A stretch of 64,000 nucleotides of DNA from Scylla paramamosain (taxonomy: Eukaryota; Arthropoda; Malacostraca; Decapoda; Portunidae), in the NCBI RefSeq assembly GCF_035594125.1, contig NC_087171.1:20011767-20075766 (forward strand), in the 5' to 3' direction. Under the pieces are notes generated by a model. It saw only the letters and a list, made by a program, of their open reading frames with translations, did not search any database and was not told the origin of the DNA. Made by a program: the position numbers and the translations under genes. Of this stretch, positions 1 to 11,811 are shown piece after piece. Positions within the stretch are counted from its first letter, which is position 1. Every line of letters starts with the position of its first letter.

Positions 1-134
1 GCTCATCCAATCAGTCGCCTATCAGATCACCGCTCCATCCAAGTTTTCCAATGGGTTCATTCCCTCGCGCACTCAGAAACTAATGGGGATGAGGACGGAT
101 AAAAATCTTTCTCCCTGAAGCGTCTCTCTCTCTC

Positions 135-419
135 ATTCCAAGTCGTCGGATTCACTAACAAGGGTCATGATTCGTTGGACTTTGCTCATACGCCGAAGAG
201 TTCAATGATGATCCCTTTAATAGATGAAAGAGAACGAATTAGGCTAAGATTTCACGTTGAGACAAAAAAAAAAAAGTAATTTTGTCATCGGATTCATTAA
301 TAAGGGTTATGATTCACTGGACTTTATTCATATGCCGAGTAGTCCAATGATGATCCCTTTAAAAGATAAAAGGGAACCAATCAGGCTGAGATTCCACGTT
401 GAGACAAAAAATAGAGATG
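135..419. repeat. 142-bp tandem duplication
   Basis: The segment starting near 135 is repeated from about 277 with a 142-bp offset (about 85% identical by eye). For example, GGATTCACTAACAAGGGTCA aligns with GGATTCATTAATAAGGGTTA. Both copies are open in one frame for ~42 codons, but 142 is not a multiple of 3. Confidence 0.85.
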
Positions 420-929
420 GTTTTGTCACTGTAGCTAATCCCCTGATGTCTCTACGAAGCTGATGATTGATAACATTAGGCAGCAAGTATTCCGTTTTAT
501 TATATAATGGGAGACAAACTGAAATGATTCCCGTGTTGTAGTTATCCCGGTGACAGTGATAATGTACAGAGCGTTAGACAGCAAAAGTTCAGTAAATGGA
601 ATAAAACACAGATAATTCCATACAACATAACATAAAACGGTAATTTCTTTTCGAGTCATTGCAGAAAAGAAGACAAACCTTCCTATATTTCTTTGGTCTC
701 TCACTTACTTCTTCTCTCTCCTGTTTCCTTCCTTTCCTTAGTTATCTTTCTTCTCTGTTCCTCTTCCTTCCTTTCCTTTCCATCCTTAATCATGTTTTTC
801 CTCTACTCAGGATCTTCTTACGATAACCACTGTAATGACACCTTTAACTGCTAACATGCATACACTCTAGCTTGTTAACACCACACATCGAGACACATAC
901 AAATACAAAACTAAAGGGCCATCAAACTT

Positions 930-1051
930 TATATCTACTGCTTGTATCCCAATGTGTACTCAGGATCTTAGGGACAAGCAATAGGGGCCCTCAAAATGTA
1001 CCGAATCTACTGCTTCCTTCCTTCCTAGTGTGTACTCAGGCCGTTAGGAAG
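930..1051. repeat. short diverged tandem duplication
   Basis: ATCTACTGCTT...TGTGTACTCAGG..TTAGG occurs at 930-975 and again at 1003-1051 (offset ~74 bp). Confidence 0.6.
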
Positions 1052-1852
1052 ACTCACTCACTTCACCAGGCGGTCACGAACACACGCGGCCGCAAGATGA
1101 ATGACCGCCTTGCATGATACTGGAGTGCGTTATATCGGGATCGTTTTTACAGCCCTGCAACTCCACTTCCGTTTCCAGGACAAGACGGGAGAGGGTGGCG
1201 GGAAGGGTCTTAACGGTCGCCTGTTTATGGAAGATAGTTGCTACGTTTCCGTGGGACAATTAAAGCCTCGAACAACTTGAATAATGGTTGCAGCTCTAAG
1301 ACCCGTATTCGCAAATGTTTTTCCTCCCATCATGACTATTAATAGTTAATAATCGTGTTTTTTCTACTGGTGATGCAGAATTCTTTTTTTAAACTATTAC
1401 CAGAATAATGACAGGTAAACAAAGAAGAAGTAAGATAGACAGAGAAACAAAATACAATGCAGACACATTCCATTCATAAACAAGGAGGAGGAGGAGGAAG
1501 ATTCATGGCACTATGCACTGTAATTAGACAGGAAGGTGGAGTGCGTGACAGCAGGAACTGGGGCGCCACTCTCTTGCCTTGCTACGCGGACTTAATGAAA
1601 GAAAGAGCCACGAGAGAAACAGAGAACGAGACAGTGACAGAAAACGAGAGAGAGAGAGAGACAGAGGCACAGACAGAGAGAGAGAGATAGAGAAGGTAAG
1701 GAGATAACAGGCTGACAAGCAGGACACAGGAATGACACGGACAGGAGACAAAGAAACAGGCGCAGACAAAGACACAGGGATTTTCTCTAAATGCCCGAGA
1801 TTACAACAGAAATCCGGTAGCTACTTTGAATTCTAAAGCCGCTTCTGGGATC

Positions 1853-1854
<2 letters not shown>

Positions 1855-1937
<83 letters not shown>
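1855..1937. repeat. (CT)n microsatellite, one interruption
   Basis: Continuous CT repeat with a single CC interruption near 1902. Confidence 0.98.
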
Positions 1938-1940
<3 letters not shown>

Positions 1941-2225
1941 CTAGTCTTTGTCATTATCGTTTTGACCATAACAATTGCTATTTCTATTATTATTATTATT
2001 ACCACCACCATTATTATCATTATTATCATTATTATTCTATCTTTTCTTTTCCTTTTTTTCTCCTCCTCTTCCTCCTCCTCCTCCTCTTCCTACTCATCCT
2101 CCTCCTCTTCACAATGGATTCATCACCGGACGAGTCTGTTCCAAACCAATCAACTTAGGATCATCAATGTACACGCAATGGTTTTGAATCCTTCTTCCAT
2201 TCCTTTCTTTTTTTATCCTATCCTG

Positions 2226-2228
<3 letters not shown>

Positions 2229-2320
<92 letters not shown>
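2229..2320. repeat. (GA)n microsatellite
   Basis: About 46 uninterrupted GA units. Confidence 0.98.
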
Positions 2321-2323
<3 letters not shown>

Positions 2324-2709
2324 CTAAACCATCACGATCTTTCCTTCAATATCAAGAGCTTTCCCACTCCTATAATAAATCCTGCAGGAGAATATAATGG
2401 TAGTACAGAAGGATCCCTCCCTCCTTTCCTCCCTCCCCTCCAGTATCCTACAAAGCTTCGTGGTATATGAAAAAAATAAATAAAAAAAATGATAGACGCA
2501 ACACGATATAACATGAAATATTATTAATGACTGTAGTGTGGGAATTTATGAGACGGTGGTAGAGATTCTGTTAATTCTACCTTAGTGTTGGGTTTATCTT
2601 ATGAGGGAGAGGGAGAGGGAGAGAGAGAAAAGTTAAGTAGTAAGATAAAATGCATAAATACAAACAAACATATACACAAGCAACAGAAATAGACGCTTTA
2701 ATAAATTAT

Positions 2710-3370
2710 GAGGTATTTTCCATCTTCCTCTCTCTTTCTCTCTCTCTCTCTCTCTTTTTTCTCTCTCCCCATGCCTCCAATCTCTACTCAAACAAAGACT
2801 TTAATTTCATAACACAAATGCAAATAGTACCATTTTTCTTTCCTCCCTTCCACTCATCCTCTGAAGCTTTTCCACCAACCAACCTTCCTGTTTCTGTTTT
2901 AATCTCTCTTTCATTTCTTCTCTCTCTCTCCTCCTCTTCCTTGTTTTCCTTCCCTTTCTCAATCCTCTTTCCCCTCTACTCATTTTCTTTCTCCTTTTCC
3001 CTTTCTTGTTGCTTCTCTTCATCTTCCTCCTTCCTTTCTCTTCCTCCGTAATTGATTCCCTTTTTCCCTCCCCTTTTTCTATTCCCTCTTTCCCTTCCTT
3101 CCTTGTATACTCTTCCCCATTCTCCTCTTTCTTCCCCTCTTCCTTCCTCACTCCCTTATTCTTTCTCCTACTCCTCTTCCTCCGTTTTCTTTCCCTTCTG
3201 GCTCACTCCCTGCTTCTATCTCTCTCCCCACCTTTCCCTTCCTACCAATCTCACTCCCTGCATCCGCCATTCCGTCATCTCTTCCTCTTCCTCCTTCCTT
3301 CCTCTTCTTCCCTTCCTTTCTCACCCCCCCGTGCTTCTGTCTCCTCAATTTTGCCCCCCCCCCCACTCCC
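2710..3370. repeat. imperfect pyrimidine tract
   Basis: A stretch almost entirely of C and T on the plus strand (CTTCC/TCCT/CTCT mixtures). It generates spurious Ser/Leu/Phe/Pro frames and is not a gene. Confidence 0.8.
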
Positions 3371-3670
3371 ACCAATGATGTGTCACCCTCTGCAGAAATA
3401 CAAGAGGAAAAAAATATTATATGCATTTCTTTTCCTACATCAGTCCCTCTTTAAGCATTACAAGAGGCAAGAGGAGGTGAATTATGGGGTCGCGTGAGTC
3501 GGGTATAACCTCTCTCTCTTTCTCTTCCTCTCTCTCTCTTTCTGGGAAGGGTAAAAAAATATATATAACCATTCCGTTATTTTTCGTAAAAGTGACACGT
3601 GGATTCTCTCTTATTCCTCTTCACATTTCCTCTTTTCTTCTGGTAGAGACGGTGGATTGAAGGGGGTGAA

Positions 3671-3729
3671 GAGGAGGAGGAGGAGGAGGAGGAGGAGGAG
3701 GAGGAGGAGGAGGAGGAGGAGGAGGAGGA
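3671..3729. repeat. (GGA)n microsatellite
   Basis: About 19 GGA units, uninterrupted. Confidence 0.97.
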
Positions 3730-3778
3730 AAAATTATTTCTTACCAAGGACAAGAATAAACCAAAAATATACGTATGT

Positions 3779-3779
<1 letters not shown>

Positions 3780-3868
<89 letters not shown>
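3780..3868. repeat. (CT)n microsatellite
   Basis: About 44 CT units, 50 bp after the (GGA)n array. Confidence 0.98.
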
Positions 3869-3870
<2 letters not shown>

Positions 3871-4242
3871 GAACAGAATAGTAAACACTCATATATCGTC
3901 TTTCTTCACTATCTCTCTCTTCTTTCTTATTCCTTCCTTCCATTTCTTCCCACTCTTCCTTCACCCTTACTCTTTGTCTCTCTTCTTTCCTCCTTCTACC
4001 TCACACTTTCCTATCGCGAGTTTCTTTCCGTTTCTTTCCATCGTCCAAGTTTATTTTTTTCTCTCTCCCTTTATTTTTTCCGTCGCTTGCTCACCCACTT
4101 CCCTCTCCCTCCTTGTTTACTAAGCCCAGCCTCCCTCCCTTCCAACTAAATTATTGTCTATAACCATTTTCCTTCCCTGCTCCCTGTCTTCCTTCGTTAC
4201 TCTTCCCCCGTGACCTTCTCTGCAGCATCCTTGAACCCCTCT

Positions 4243-4327
<85 letters not shown>
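4243..4327. repeat. (CT)n microsatellite, interrupted
   Basis: CT array with one CC interruption near 4259. Confidence 0.97.
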
Positions 4328-4331
<4 letters not shown>

Positions 4332-4394
4332 TTTCCTTTACTCTAAAAACTAAAACTCTTATTTTTCTATCGTTTCTTTGGCAAGTCAACCATT

Positions 4395-4398
<4 letters not shown>

Positions 4399-4473
<75 letters not shown>
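4399..4473. repeat. (CT)n array just inside a dysc intron
   Basis: About 37 CT units on plus, so (GA)n on the gene strand. It starts 14-15 nt after the splice donor of the harmonin-homology exon. Confidence 0.98.
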
Positions 4474-4475
<2 letters not shown>

Positions 4476-4487
4476 GCCCTGCCTCAC

Positions 4488-4671
4488 CTTGTCGGGGGAG
4501 GTAAGCAGCTCGTTGGCAGTGGTCAGCAGGTGGTGAATGGGGACCCTGCCTGCCGCATAGTCACTCACCACCTCCCTAAGGCGCGCATGGGCAGCCCTTG
4601 TCAGCACCCGCTCCGATTTCTCCTCTATCATCGCCAGCGTCGCCTCCATGTTCTCCGCTGATCTTCCGTTG
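4488..4671 (-). CDS. dysc: dysc/whirlin exon: harmonin-homology domain after PDZ2
   Basis: Internal exon, 184 bp. The minus-strand acceptor is cgttctgctgcag before CAACGGAAG. The first base completes the split codon from the PDZ2 exon. The donor is CCCGACAAG followed by gtgaggcagg, phase 0. The translation includes NGRSAENMEATLAMIEEK, then SERVLTRAAHARLREVVSDY and AAGRVPIHHLLTTANELLTS. This has the size and helical pattern of the harmonin-homology domain between PDZ2 and PDZ3 of whirlin, where EEQARHLLNEQEHATMAYYL and the following DEYRGGSVSVEAL align. The open frame continues past the donor only as Arg-Glu repeat from a (GA)n array, which is intron. The next exon, expected to complete the domain, was not found in 1-4487. 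Confidence 0.9.
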
Positions 4672-5014
4672 CTGCAGCAGAACGAGGAGAAACGGTGTAA
4701 GAGGCTGTACGTGTCAGTGTTTATATTTGTTTGTGTTTGTGTGAGTTTGTTTAAGTATTCCTGTTTACCGATGTGTGTTTTACGTATTGCTATCTGGTTT
4801 TATTTTTACTTGAATGCCTCGTATACGTAATGTCCTGTCTTTAAATAGTAAGTTATCTTGGTTCTCTTTACATATTGTTGCTCTTTGCATACTCTGCTTC
4901 CTCTTGCACTGCACAGACCTGAATACTGCTCCATTTGGAAAACTGTGTCCCTCGCATGCTCGTATCTCTATTTCCTCTTTTCTTGTTAAGTTTCATGTCG
5001 TGTTCATTTTAACG

Positions 5015-5021
5015 TTTTTTT

Positions 5022-5056
<35 letters not shown>

Positions 5057-5116
5057 TGTCCGTCCCAGTCTGGTTCATCCATAAAAATGATACATAAACA
5101 CACACACACACACACA

Positions 5117-5168
<52 letters not shown>
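5015..5168. repeat. poly-T, (GT)n and (CA)n cluster
   Basis: About 29 T, directly followed by (GT)7. After 40 bp of unique sequence, a (CA)n array runs 5099-5168. Confidence 0.95.
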
Positions 5169-5169
<1 letters not shown>

Positions 5170-5298
5170 TCCTAACATCAATTCCATTTCAATTTTTAGT
5201 CAGGTCTCCTTCTTTGAAACCGAACAAATAAACAAACATATCATCGAAAACGACATTAAAATCCCCGCCAGTTTCAGACCGTCTTACATTTTTTCCCT

Positions 5299-5301
<3 letters not shown>

Positions 5302-5346
<45 letters not shown>
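5302..5346. repeat. (CA)n microsatellite
   Basis: CA repeat with one AT interruption at its end. Confidence 0.95.
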
Positions 5347-6329
5347 ACTCCTGAAGGGGGAGGGGAGATCTGGCGAAGGAGGAAGCTCTTGACGCGATTC
5401 AGTTTATTGCTCGTTTCCACAGCGCACATCTTTCCTGCTTAGCGTCCACGGGCCTTGCACCTGCGCCTTTATCACCCCCTCACGACGCTCCCCTCCTCCC
5501 CACCTATGCTTATCCCTCTGAGCTCCACGCTGGCCTCCTTCTTTACTTGATGCTGGTTTTATATCCCTCTCACCTTCCCTCTAAATCTTGTCTTTGGTAC
5601 AGTCTTATACGTTGCTTGTTCTTAACTGTCGTTTTATGTCTTACATTGTAGTTTTATATCTTCCTTTCTTATTTAAGTTTATATACTAGATTTTTGTAGT
5701 GTTATGTTTCCTATTTTTGCCTTTGATCTTTATTTCTTTATTGAAATTTTACACTTTCCGTTTATGTCTGCTTTGCACCTTTTCTTTAGCACAGTTCTCT
5801 ATACCACTTCCTTCTAGCTTCGTCTTGTAGCTCTTATGTCGTTATCCTCAGTTCATGGTTTCCACTGTGTGATCAAGAAAACCTTCCTACAGCCTTCTCA
5901 ATTAAATGGTAGAGAGTCCCCATCATTTTCATTCCACCTCAAGCAAACCTCATCTCATCTCTGTATCCCATTGTCTGTCTGCACTGTATCTTCCTTTACT
6001 ATCTCACCGTCATTTCGTTACTCATCTCAACACTCAGTTCACGGTCCGTCGTGCCTTCCTTTACTATGCCTAAGTTCTCATTCTCTCTCTCTCTGGTCCA
6101 GTCTACTCTGAAACTGGATTTGTTGTGTACATCCCATCGTGTCTCATACTCTAACTTCGCCATCACACGCTCCGTTTGTACGTTAACTTTGGTCACTTTC
6201 TTTAACTTTGCTATGATACACTCTTAGTATGCATGAGCTTGCCTTCCAACACTCTCCACACCTCTAACTTTGCGTGCCACCCTCCCTCTATATCTTGGCT
6301 CCCCTTATACATGTTCATTTAAGTTAGTT

Positions 6330-6690
6330 TTCTCCATACTCTTAACATTCATCTACGTTACTGTGTTCTGCTCCCAGTCTCTCCACTAGTTTCCCCTGTA
6401 TACATTTATCTTTCTGTATTTTTTTTTATTTCCTCCCAACTTATAGCATTCATCCGCGTTACTCTATGGCCACGTTTATTTCATCCTAAGTTCATCCTCG
6501 AGTTTCACCATCTTCCATCAGCCACAAGTCACCTACCCTTGCTACCCTCTCTTACCCACAACGAGTTTTCTTTCTCATGTATTGCTTTACTCTTAACATT
6601 CATCCACATTTCTCTATGGCCATGTTTGGTTTAGTTTGCATTTGTCCTTGAGTGTCACCCTCCTCTTCCAGTCTCTGTCACTTTGCCTGA
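6330..6690. repeat. degenerate long-period repeat
   Basis: CATTCATCCRCRTTWCTCTATGG followed by CCAYGTTT recurs at ~6449 and ~6600, with a poorer copy at ~6348. TTCAYCCT...GAGT-TCACC also recurs downstream of two of them. Confidence 0.5.
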
Positions 6691-7421
6691 ACTGCGTCCT
6701 GTCTCTCTACCTGTCTGGAGTCGTTACCCACAGCAAAATAACTCTTATCTCATTACTTTAACCTCATCACACGTAAACTCTTCAAACCACATTTCGCCTT
6801 TATTAAATCCACTCCTCCTTCAGAGCTCTCCAACGTGCAATTTTAACCATCTCTAGAAACACAAATAAACTTATACATACACATTAATTTTATTCAAGAA
6901 TATTACGATTTTCTTTTTCGTTTCACTCTCTATAAGTTTACTGTTTTGATTATCTCACGAAGCATCAATAGCACTCCATACTGACTTGTTCTCGGTGCGC
7001 TGAAAACTTCCCTTTGAAACGAAAAACTACAGTCAAATACTCGTACACCACCAATATACCTATCACATATACCACTAATATACCTGTACCTGAAGTCAAA
7101 CATCAACTTAAGCATACTGACTTTAAACCATGAAATAACATCAGCTATTTACGAATTACAACCACAACCATGACGAAAGTGTAAAACTGTCTCTAAAAAT
7201 CAGTTACTTCCAATACGTAATACCTAGTCTGAGTTTATTTCTACATACACAAACTGAGATATTTTCGTGTTTTCACTTTAACATCTATTCCAAAACGTTG
7301 CCACAGTAGAAGTCCATTTAGTGCCCAACATACTTTCCCTTCTTTTCGTCCCGCAGGTCAAACAATATTTTATCTATTAAGTTCCGTGGCAAGTTATGCA
7401 GTCTGGGAAAATGGGAAAAAT

Positions 7422-7531
<110 letters not shown>

Positions 7532-8299
7532 CAGTAGAAATTTACTCAGAAACTGATCGAAAGAAACTCAGACAGGCACACTGGCACAAAGAGAGACAAA
7601 CAAACAGACAGATCGAGAGACAGGTAAATGAGCAATGAATAATAAGGGGAGAGAAACAATGAGAGCAAGAAAAAAAAAAGAGAAAGAGAAAAAAAAAACA
7701 CATGGAGAGGGGAAAGGAGGAGGAGAGAATGAAGTGAGGGAACTGAAGTGGAGAGACGCCTGAAGGGAAGTCACAATATGAGGAGAAAAAATTAATATGG
7801 CGGCCAATAAACTGCGGAAACTACGGTCAAAATTTATCCTGGGGAGGAAAAGAATTGAGAGTAACAGCCAGGTGCCCCATTCAGCTTATGATACCAAACC
7901 CCGAAGAGAAGCTGGCTAATGTTTTCAAGCCTCGTAAATGTAGCAAACTCTGAGGCTAACGCTGGCAAAAGTGAGGTTTACTGTATACGAGAGGAGAGAG
8001 ATAAAAAATTAGAAAGTGCTGTGTGGCAGGAGTACTCGTGGCGGTGGTAGTAGTGGTGGTGGTGGTGGCGCTCTTCATATTCTAAGAAGGCTTAATTGAA
8101 GGAGGGATTAAGTAGGGAGAGATGTGTAGAGGAGAAAGACAGGAGGAATCTTATGTGGGATTACGTGTAGTGGGCGTGTGTCGGTGTGTGTGGGTTCTCT
8201 GAAGGGATGAACCAATGGGATTAATAGTGACAACTCCAAACATTTCTTGCCAACGGGACAATCAAGTGAGGAATATTTAGAGATTTGCTGAAGCTGCTG

Positions 8300-8372
8300 C
8301 ATGTGTGGCCTGGTGGTGTGGTGGTTAGCAAGCTGGACTCACAACCCAAAGATCCCAGGTTCGAATTCCAGT
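8300..8372 (+). mobile_element. tRNA-derived SINE head
   Basis: GGCCTGGTGGTGTGGTGGTT followed by AGCAAGCTGGACTC gives an RNA polymerase III A box. GGTTCGAATTCC at 8358-8369 is a B box, 45-50 bp further. This is the layout of a tRNA-derived SINE promoter. The following body (to ~8600) carries two diverged copies of a GGCCAGTTYCACAGTC segment. A cloverleaf does not close well, so it is not a functional tRNA gene. Confidence 0.7.
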
Positions 8373-8388
8373 GCATATAGAGCTTCAG

Positions 8389-8562
8389 GCCAGTTCCACA
8401 GTCATCGTTTTCGTTTGCAAGCTAACCAACAAAACTTCAGTCCTAATTTGGGTCCACAGCCAACTTTCCTAGCTGCTTTTCGTTTAGAAGTATACGAAAA
8501 ACTGAAGGTATTAAGGCATTAGGGCCAGTTTCACAGTCTTTCGTAAGCTATCAAACAAATTG
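8389..8562 (+). repeat. two diverged copies of a GGCCAGTTYCACAGTC segment
   Basis: GGCCAGTTCCACAGTCatcg...GCAAGCTAACCAAC at 8389 and GGCCAGTTTCACAGTCtttc...GTAAGCTATCAAAC at 8522. They are probably parts of the SINE body. Confidence 0.55.
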
Positions 8563-8955
8563 CTACTCTTGTTGGTAAGGTCCCGACAAAAATTGGAGTG
8601 TTTTATAAGCTCTACCCTCCTTATGCAGAAAAAAGTTACGTGAAATAACACACACACACACACACACACACGGAAAGGTAAGCTGGTGTTTGTTGGACTA
8701 CTTTACATGGGCTTAAATCAAATCCTTCTGTTGGGCGGCTACCGGACTGCGGCGGCCGATAATATTTGTTCGCAAGGGGACAACGAAAACACTTTTATCA
8801 GTAATCAAATTATCTGCGAGTCATTACCCCAGTTCTCCACCTTCTTTCGCTTTCCCTTCTGCCTTCTCTCCCTTCCTCCTCTCATTCTCACCTCAACATC
8901 CCAAACATTCCCTCTGCCCCTCCCAGTTCCCGGTCACCCACTCTCCCCCACTCAC

Positions 8956-9134
8956 TCTTTCTTAGCGGAGGGTGGCCAGGAGCGTCGGTCGTAGGTGGTG
9001 CAAGAGTGAGGGATCCTTCCCACGCGCCGCACACACAGTTGCAGGCGGCGGGAGTACTTCAGGATGTTGACTGCTGTGTCGTGAGTGACCGCCAGGAAGC
9101 TCTCGCCGTTGACCTCCAAAATCTGGTCGCCTAC
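8956..9134 (-). CDS. dysc: dysc/whirlin exon: second half of PDZ2
   Basis: Internal exon, 179 bp. The minus-strand acceptor is ccgcttcccacag before GTAGGCGACC, phase 0. The donor is AAGAAAGA followed by gtgagtgggg, leaving a 2-nt partial codon. Translation starts VGDQILEVNGESFLAVTHD, then TAVNILKYSRRLQLCV and GRIPHSCTTYD. The first alpha-B residue is His in VTHDTAV, the usual class I PDZ position, so the domain should bind C-termini of the S/T-x-hydrophobic type. The VGRIPHSCTT tail matches the whirlin and dyschronic post-PDZ2 segment (VGRLPHARTT in human). The partial codon GA plus C of the next exon gives Asp, so the frame continues. Confidence 0.95.
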
Positions 9135-9845
9135 CTGTGGGAAGCGGGGACACTGGTTGGTTGGCTTGGTGTGAAAGGAAAGGCGGTAGGGTAGTAAAGG
9201 AGGGAGACAGGGAGGTGCTAAGAGGATACAATAGAATATAAAGACGCCTCCTTCTAATTTCTCCTGTGTTTTATAATTTTCTTTTGTTAATCTTCCTGAT
9301 ACATAGATAAATAATGCATGTAGTTAGTGGTAGAAGAATGAGAACGGAGTGAGTGAGTGTACGAGAGCAGAACTGCAAGCTGAGGAAGATTATAGATGAC
9401 ATAAAGGTTGTACGTGCAGCAAGTAGTAAGAGAAGAGGAAAGGAGTGCGGAAGTAAGCAACTGAATGCAGAATTGAAGCCTGAGGTAAGAAAGAGGTAAG
9501 AAATAGAAGAAAAGGAGGAAAATATCTTTTTAAGTAATGGAGATAGGCCATGTGGTATAGAAACCAGAGGGAAATAAATAGAAAAGAAATCATTTAATTG
9601 CTGGCCCCATAAAATATCACAAGAAAAAAAAAAAAAGAAGAGAAAAAGTGGGGGGAGGCTTCCACTCCGGCTGGTCAATTTAGTTTTGGAGTTGTCTTAA
9701 CAGCCCTGTCGTAAAATAATTTCATCCTCTCACAGATAAACGTTTCTTTTCCATTTCTTACAACTCTTAAAAAAAAATTACCCTTATACAACAGTTTCTT
9801 AAGTAGACAAAAAACGACCATAAATATCTTTTTTTTTTTTTTTGA

Positions 9846-9997
9846 TCTATGCAAGTTTTTTCACAATGCTTTTAGTATTAGCAAAGGATGAACATATCAA
9901 TAAAAAAAGATTTGAAGGTGTAACAAGCATAATCAGTTTGAGAAGAATTTAAAAAGGGTAAGGAAAAAAAAACAGCAAAGAATTAACCAAAAATATA

Positions 9998-10093
<96 letters not shown>

Positions 10094-10245
10094 ATGCAAC
10101 TTTTCACAGTGCTCCAAAAGTTAGCAAAGAACGAACATAGCAATAAAAGAGATTTGAAAGTGTAACAAGCAGAATCAGACTGGGAAGAATAAAATAAATA
10201 AATAAAGAAAAAGAAAAAAATAAGAAATAAGCAACAAAAATACAT
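9846..10245. repeat. ~150-bp direct repeat flanking a (CT)n array
   Basis: CTATGCAA...TTAGCAAAG...AGATTTGAA-GTGTAACAAGCA at 9846 recurs at 10092, with the (CT)n array 10001-10089 between the two copies. Offset 246 bp. Confidence 0.8.
10001..10089. repeat. (CT)n microsatellite
   Basis: About 44 CT units. Confidence 0.98.
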
Positions 10246-10250
10246 GCTTA

Positions 10251-10309
10251 GAAGAAGAAGAAGAAGAAGAAGAAGAAGAAGAAGAAGAAGAAGAAGAAGA
10301 AGAAGAAGA
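10251..10309. repeat. (GAA)n microsatellite
   Basis: About 19 GAA units. Confidence 0.97.
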
Positions 10310-10583
10310 GCAAGGCAAGGGCACTTCCACAGAAACCAGGAAGAACTCATGATGAAAGAGAGATAAAAAAGCTGATGGGTAAAAGAAGGGCTGGTGAAGG
10401 TTAGCGTAAAAAACAGATCTATAAATAAAGAGGAAGGACGAGAGTTGAGGTATAAGAAAGACGGAGTTGTTTGGAGAAGGAGTAATTCATGTTTGTCAGA
10501 TGGAAAGAAAAGGAAGATGGGAGAAGAAGTGGGAAGAAAAAGCGATATTAATGATAGAAGCCAGAACCCACAATAATAAATAA

Positions 10584-10698
<115 letters not shown>

Positions 10699-10735
10699 TA
10701 ACAAGCAGAAAGACAGACAGACAAACAAAACACCC

Positions 10736-10736
<1 letters not shown>

Positions 10737-10789
<53 letters not shown>
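10737..10789. repeat. (CA)n microsatellite
   Basis: About 26 CA units. Confidence 0.97.
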
Positions 10790-10790
<1 letters not shown>

Positions 10791-11032
10791 CATTCACAAA
10801 TCAACAGAATATTTGTCACGTAACAGACAGACGGGCGAGCCTGCCTCCCCCTCACTGACAGTCAGGCAAACCAAGCAATCAGGGCAAGTAACACCAAGAG
10901 GAAATCCATTGTCCAGCCAGGGAGGGAGTGCCTGGGACGGAGGGATTGTCTCCACTTGCCTGATGATAGTTTTTGTTAGCGTGTCTGTGGGTATGTATGT
11001 ACGTATGTATGTATGTAGGTGTGTATGTCATC

Positions 11033-11036
<4 letters not shown>

Positions 11037-11104
<68 letters not shown>
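11037..11104. repeat. (CT)n microsatellite
   Basis: About 34 CT units, preceded by a short (GTAT)n stretch. Confidence 0.98.
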
Positions 11105-11107
<3 letters not shown>

Positions 11108-11199
11108 ATAGAAATATAAGTTTCCTGATATGAAAATGGCAAATTAAGCTATAGAGATTTAGAGAAATGAAACAATAGACTAATTAACGAACAGGCGAG

Positions 11200-11234
<35 letters not shown>

Positions 11235-11408
11235 TTACATAGTTCCACTGATCACGACATAAAAGATTATACACAAAAGTACATATCATCAAATCCAAAC
11301 TATGACAACATAACGTATGCATACAACTGCAACCTAGACATACTATCTTAATGAATGAATGAAAATCAATAACCTTCGATTCACAAGAAAGGGGTCGGGG
11401 CAGGTTGC

Positions 11409-11810
11409 AGTTAAGCCATTCAGTGTAACATTGCAAAGAGCCTTGAAATATCCATACTACCTCAGCTCTGTCCCTCATGCCTATACTACACAACAAGACT
11501 AACTCCTATGCACTACACTATCATTAACTTCCAAACAAATATTCACACAAGAGATGATAGAACACCTTGCACTTTTAACTCACTGTTATATTACGAAGTG
11601 CCTAGAAATATCTACACTACTTTTTCTATATCTCTCATACCCATTGGTACACAACAAGCAACTTCAACGCACCACACAACATGACTACTATGCAAATATT
11701 CACAGGAACAGTAACAGCTAACCCATTCACCCTAATATTGTAAAAGCGTCTTAAAATATCTACACCACCTTTGCTATATCCCTCATGCTTAAGCTACACA
11801 ACAGGACTCA
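11409..11810 (-). repeat. ~150-bp tandem repeat ending at the PDZ2 exon donor
   Basis: Three diverged copies start near 11409, 11574 and 11716. Each has AAATATC(T/C)(A/-)TACTACC..., C(T/C)(A/-)TATC(C/T)CTCAT and CTACACAACA(A/G)GACT. The third copy runs into the splice donor of exon 11812-11937. Confidence 0.75.
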
Positions 11811-11811
11811 C

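Larger units (their letters stand above)
1..4487 (-). other. dysc: dysc intron (downstream part, open at window edge)
   Basis: From the donor at 4487 down to the window edge no further dysc exon was recognised. The stretch holds a 142-bp tandem duplication (135-419), short duplications at 930-1050, (CT/GA) arrays, a (GGA) array and pyrimidine-rich sequence (2710-3370). A 61-codon minus frame at 1074-1259 has no recognisable domain. Confidence 0.6.

Noticed and set aside
3006..3497. 163-codon Ser/Phe/Pro/Leu-rich frame
   Set aside because: Produced by an imperfect pyrimidine tract; low complexity in all frames.
8300..8372. Functional tRNA gene
   Set aside because: A and B boxes are present but acceptor and anticodon stems do not pair; better explained as a SINE.
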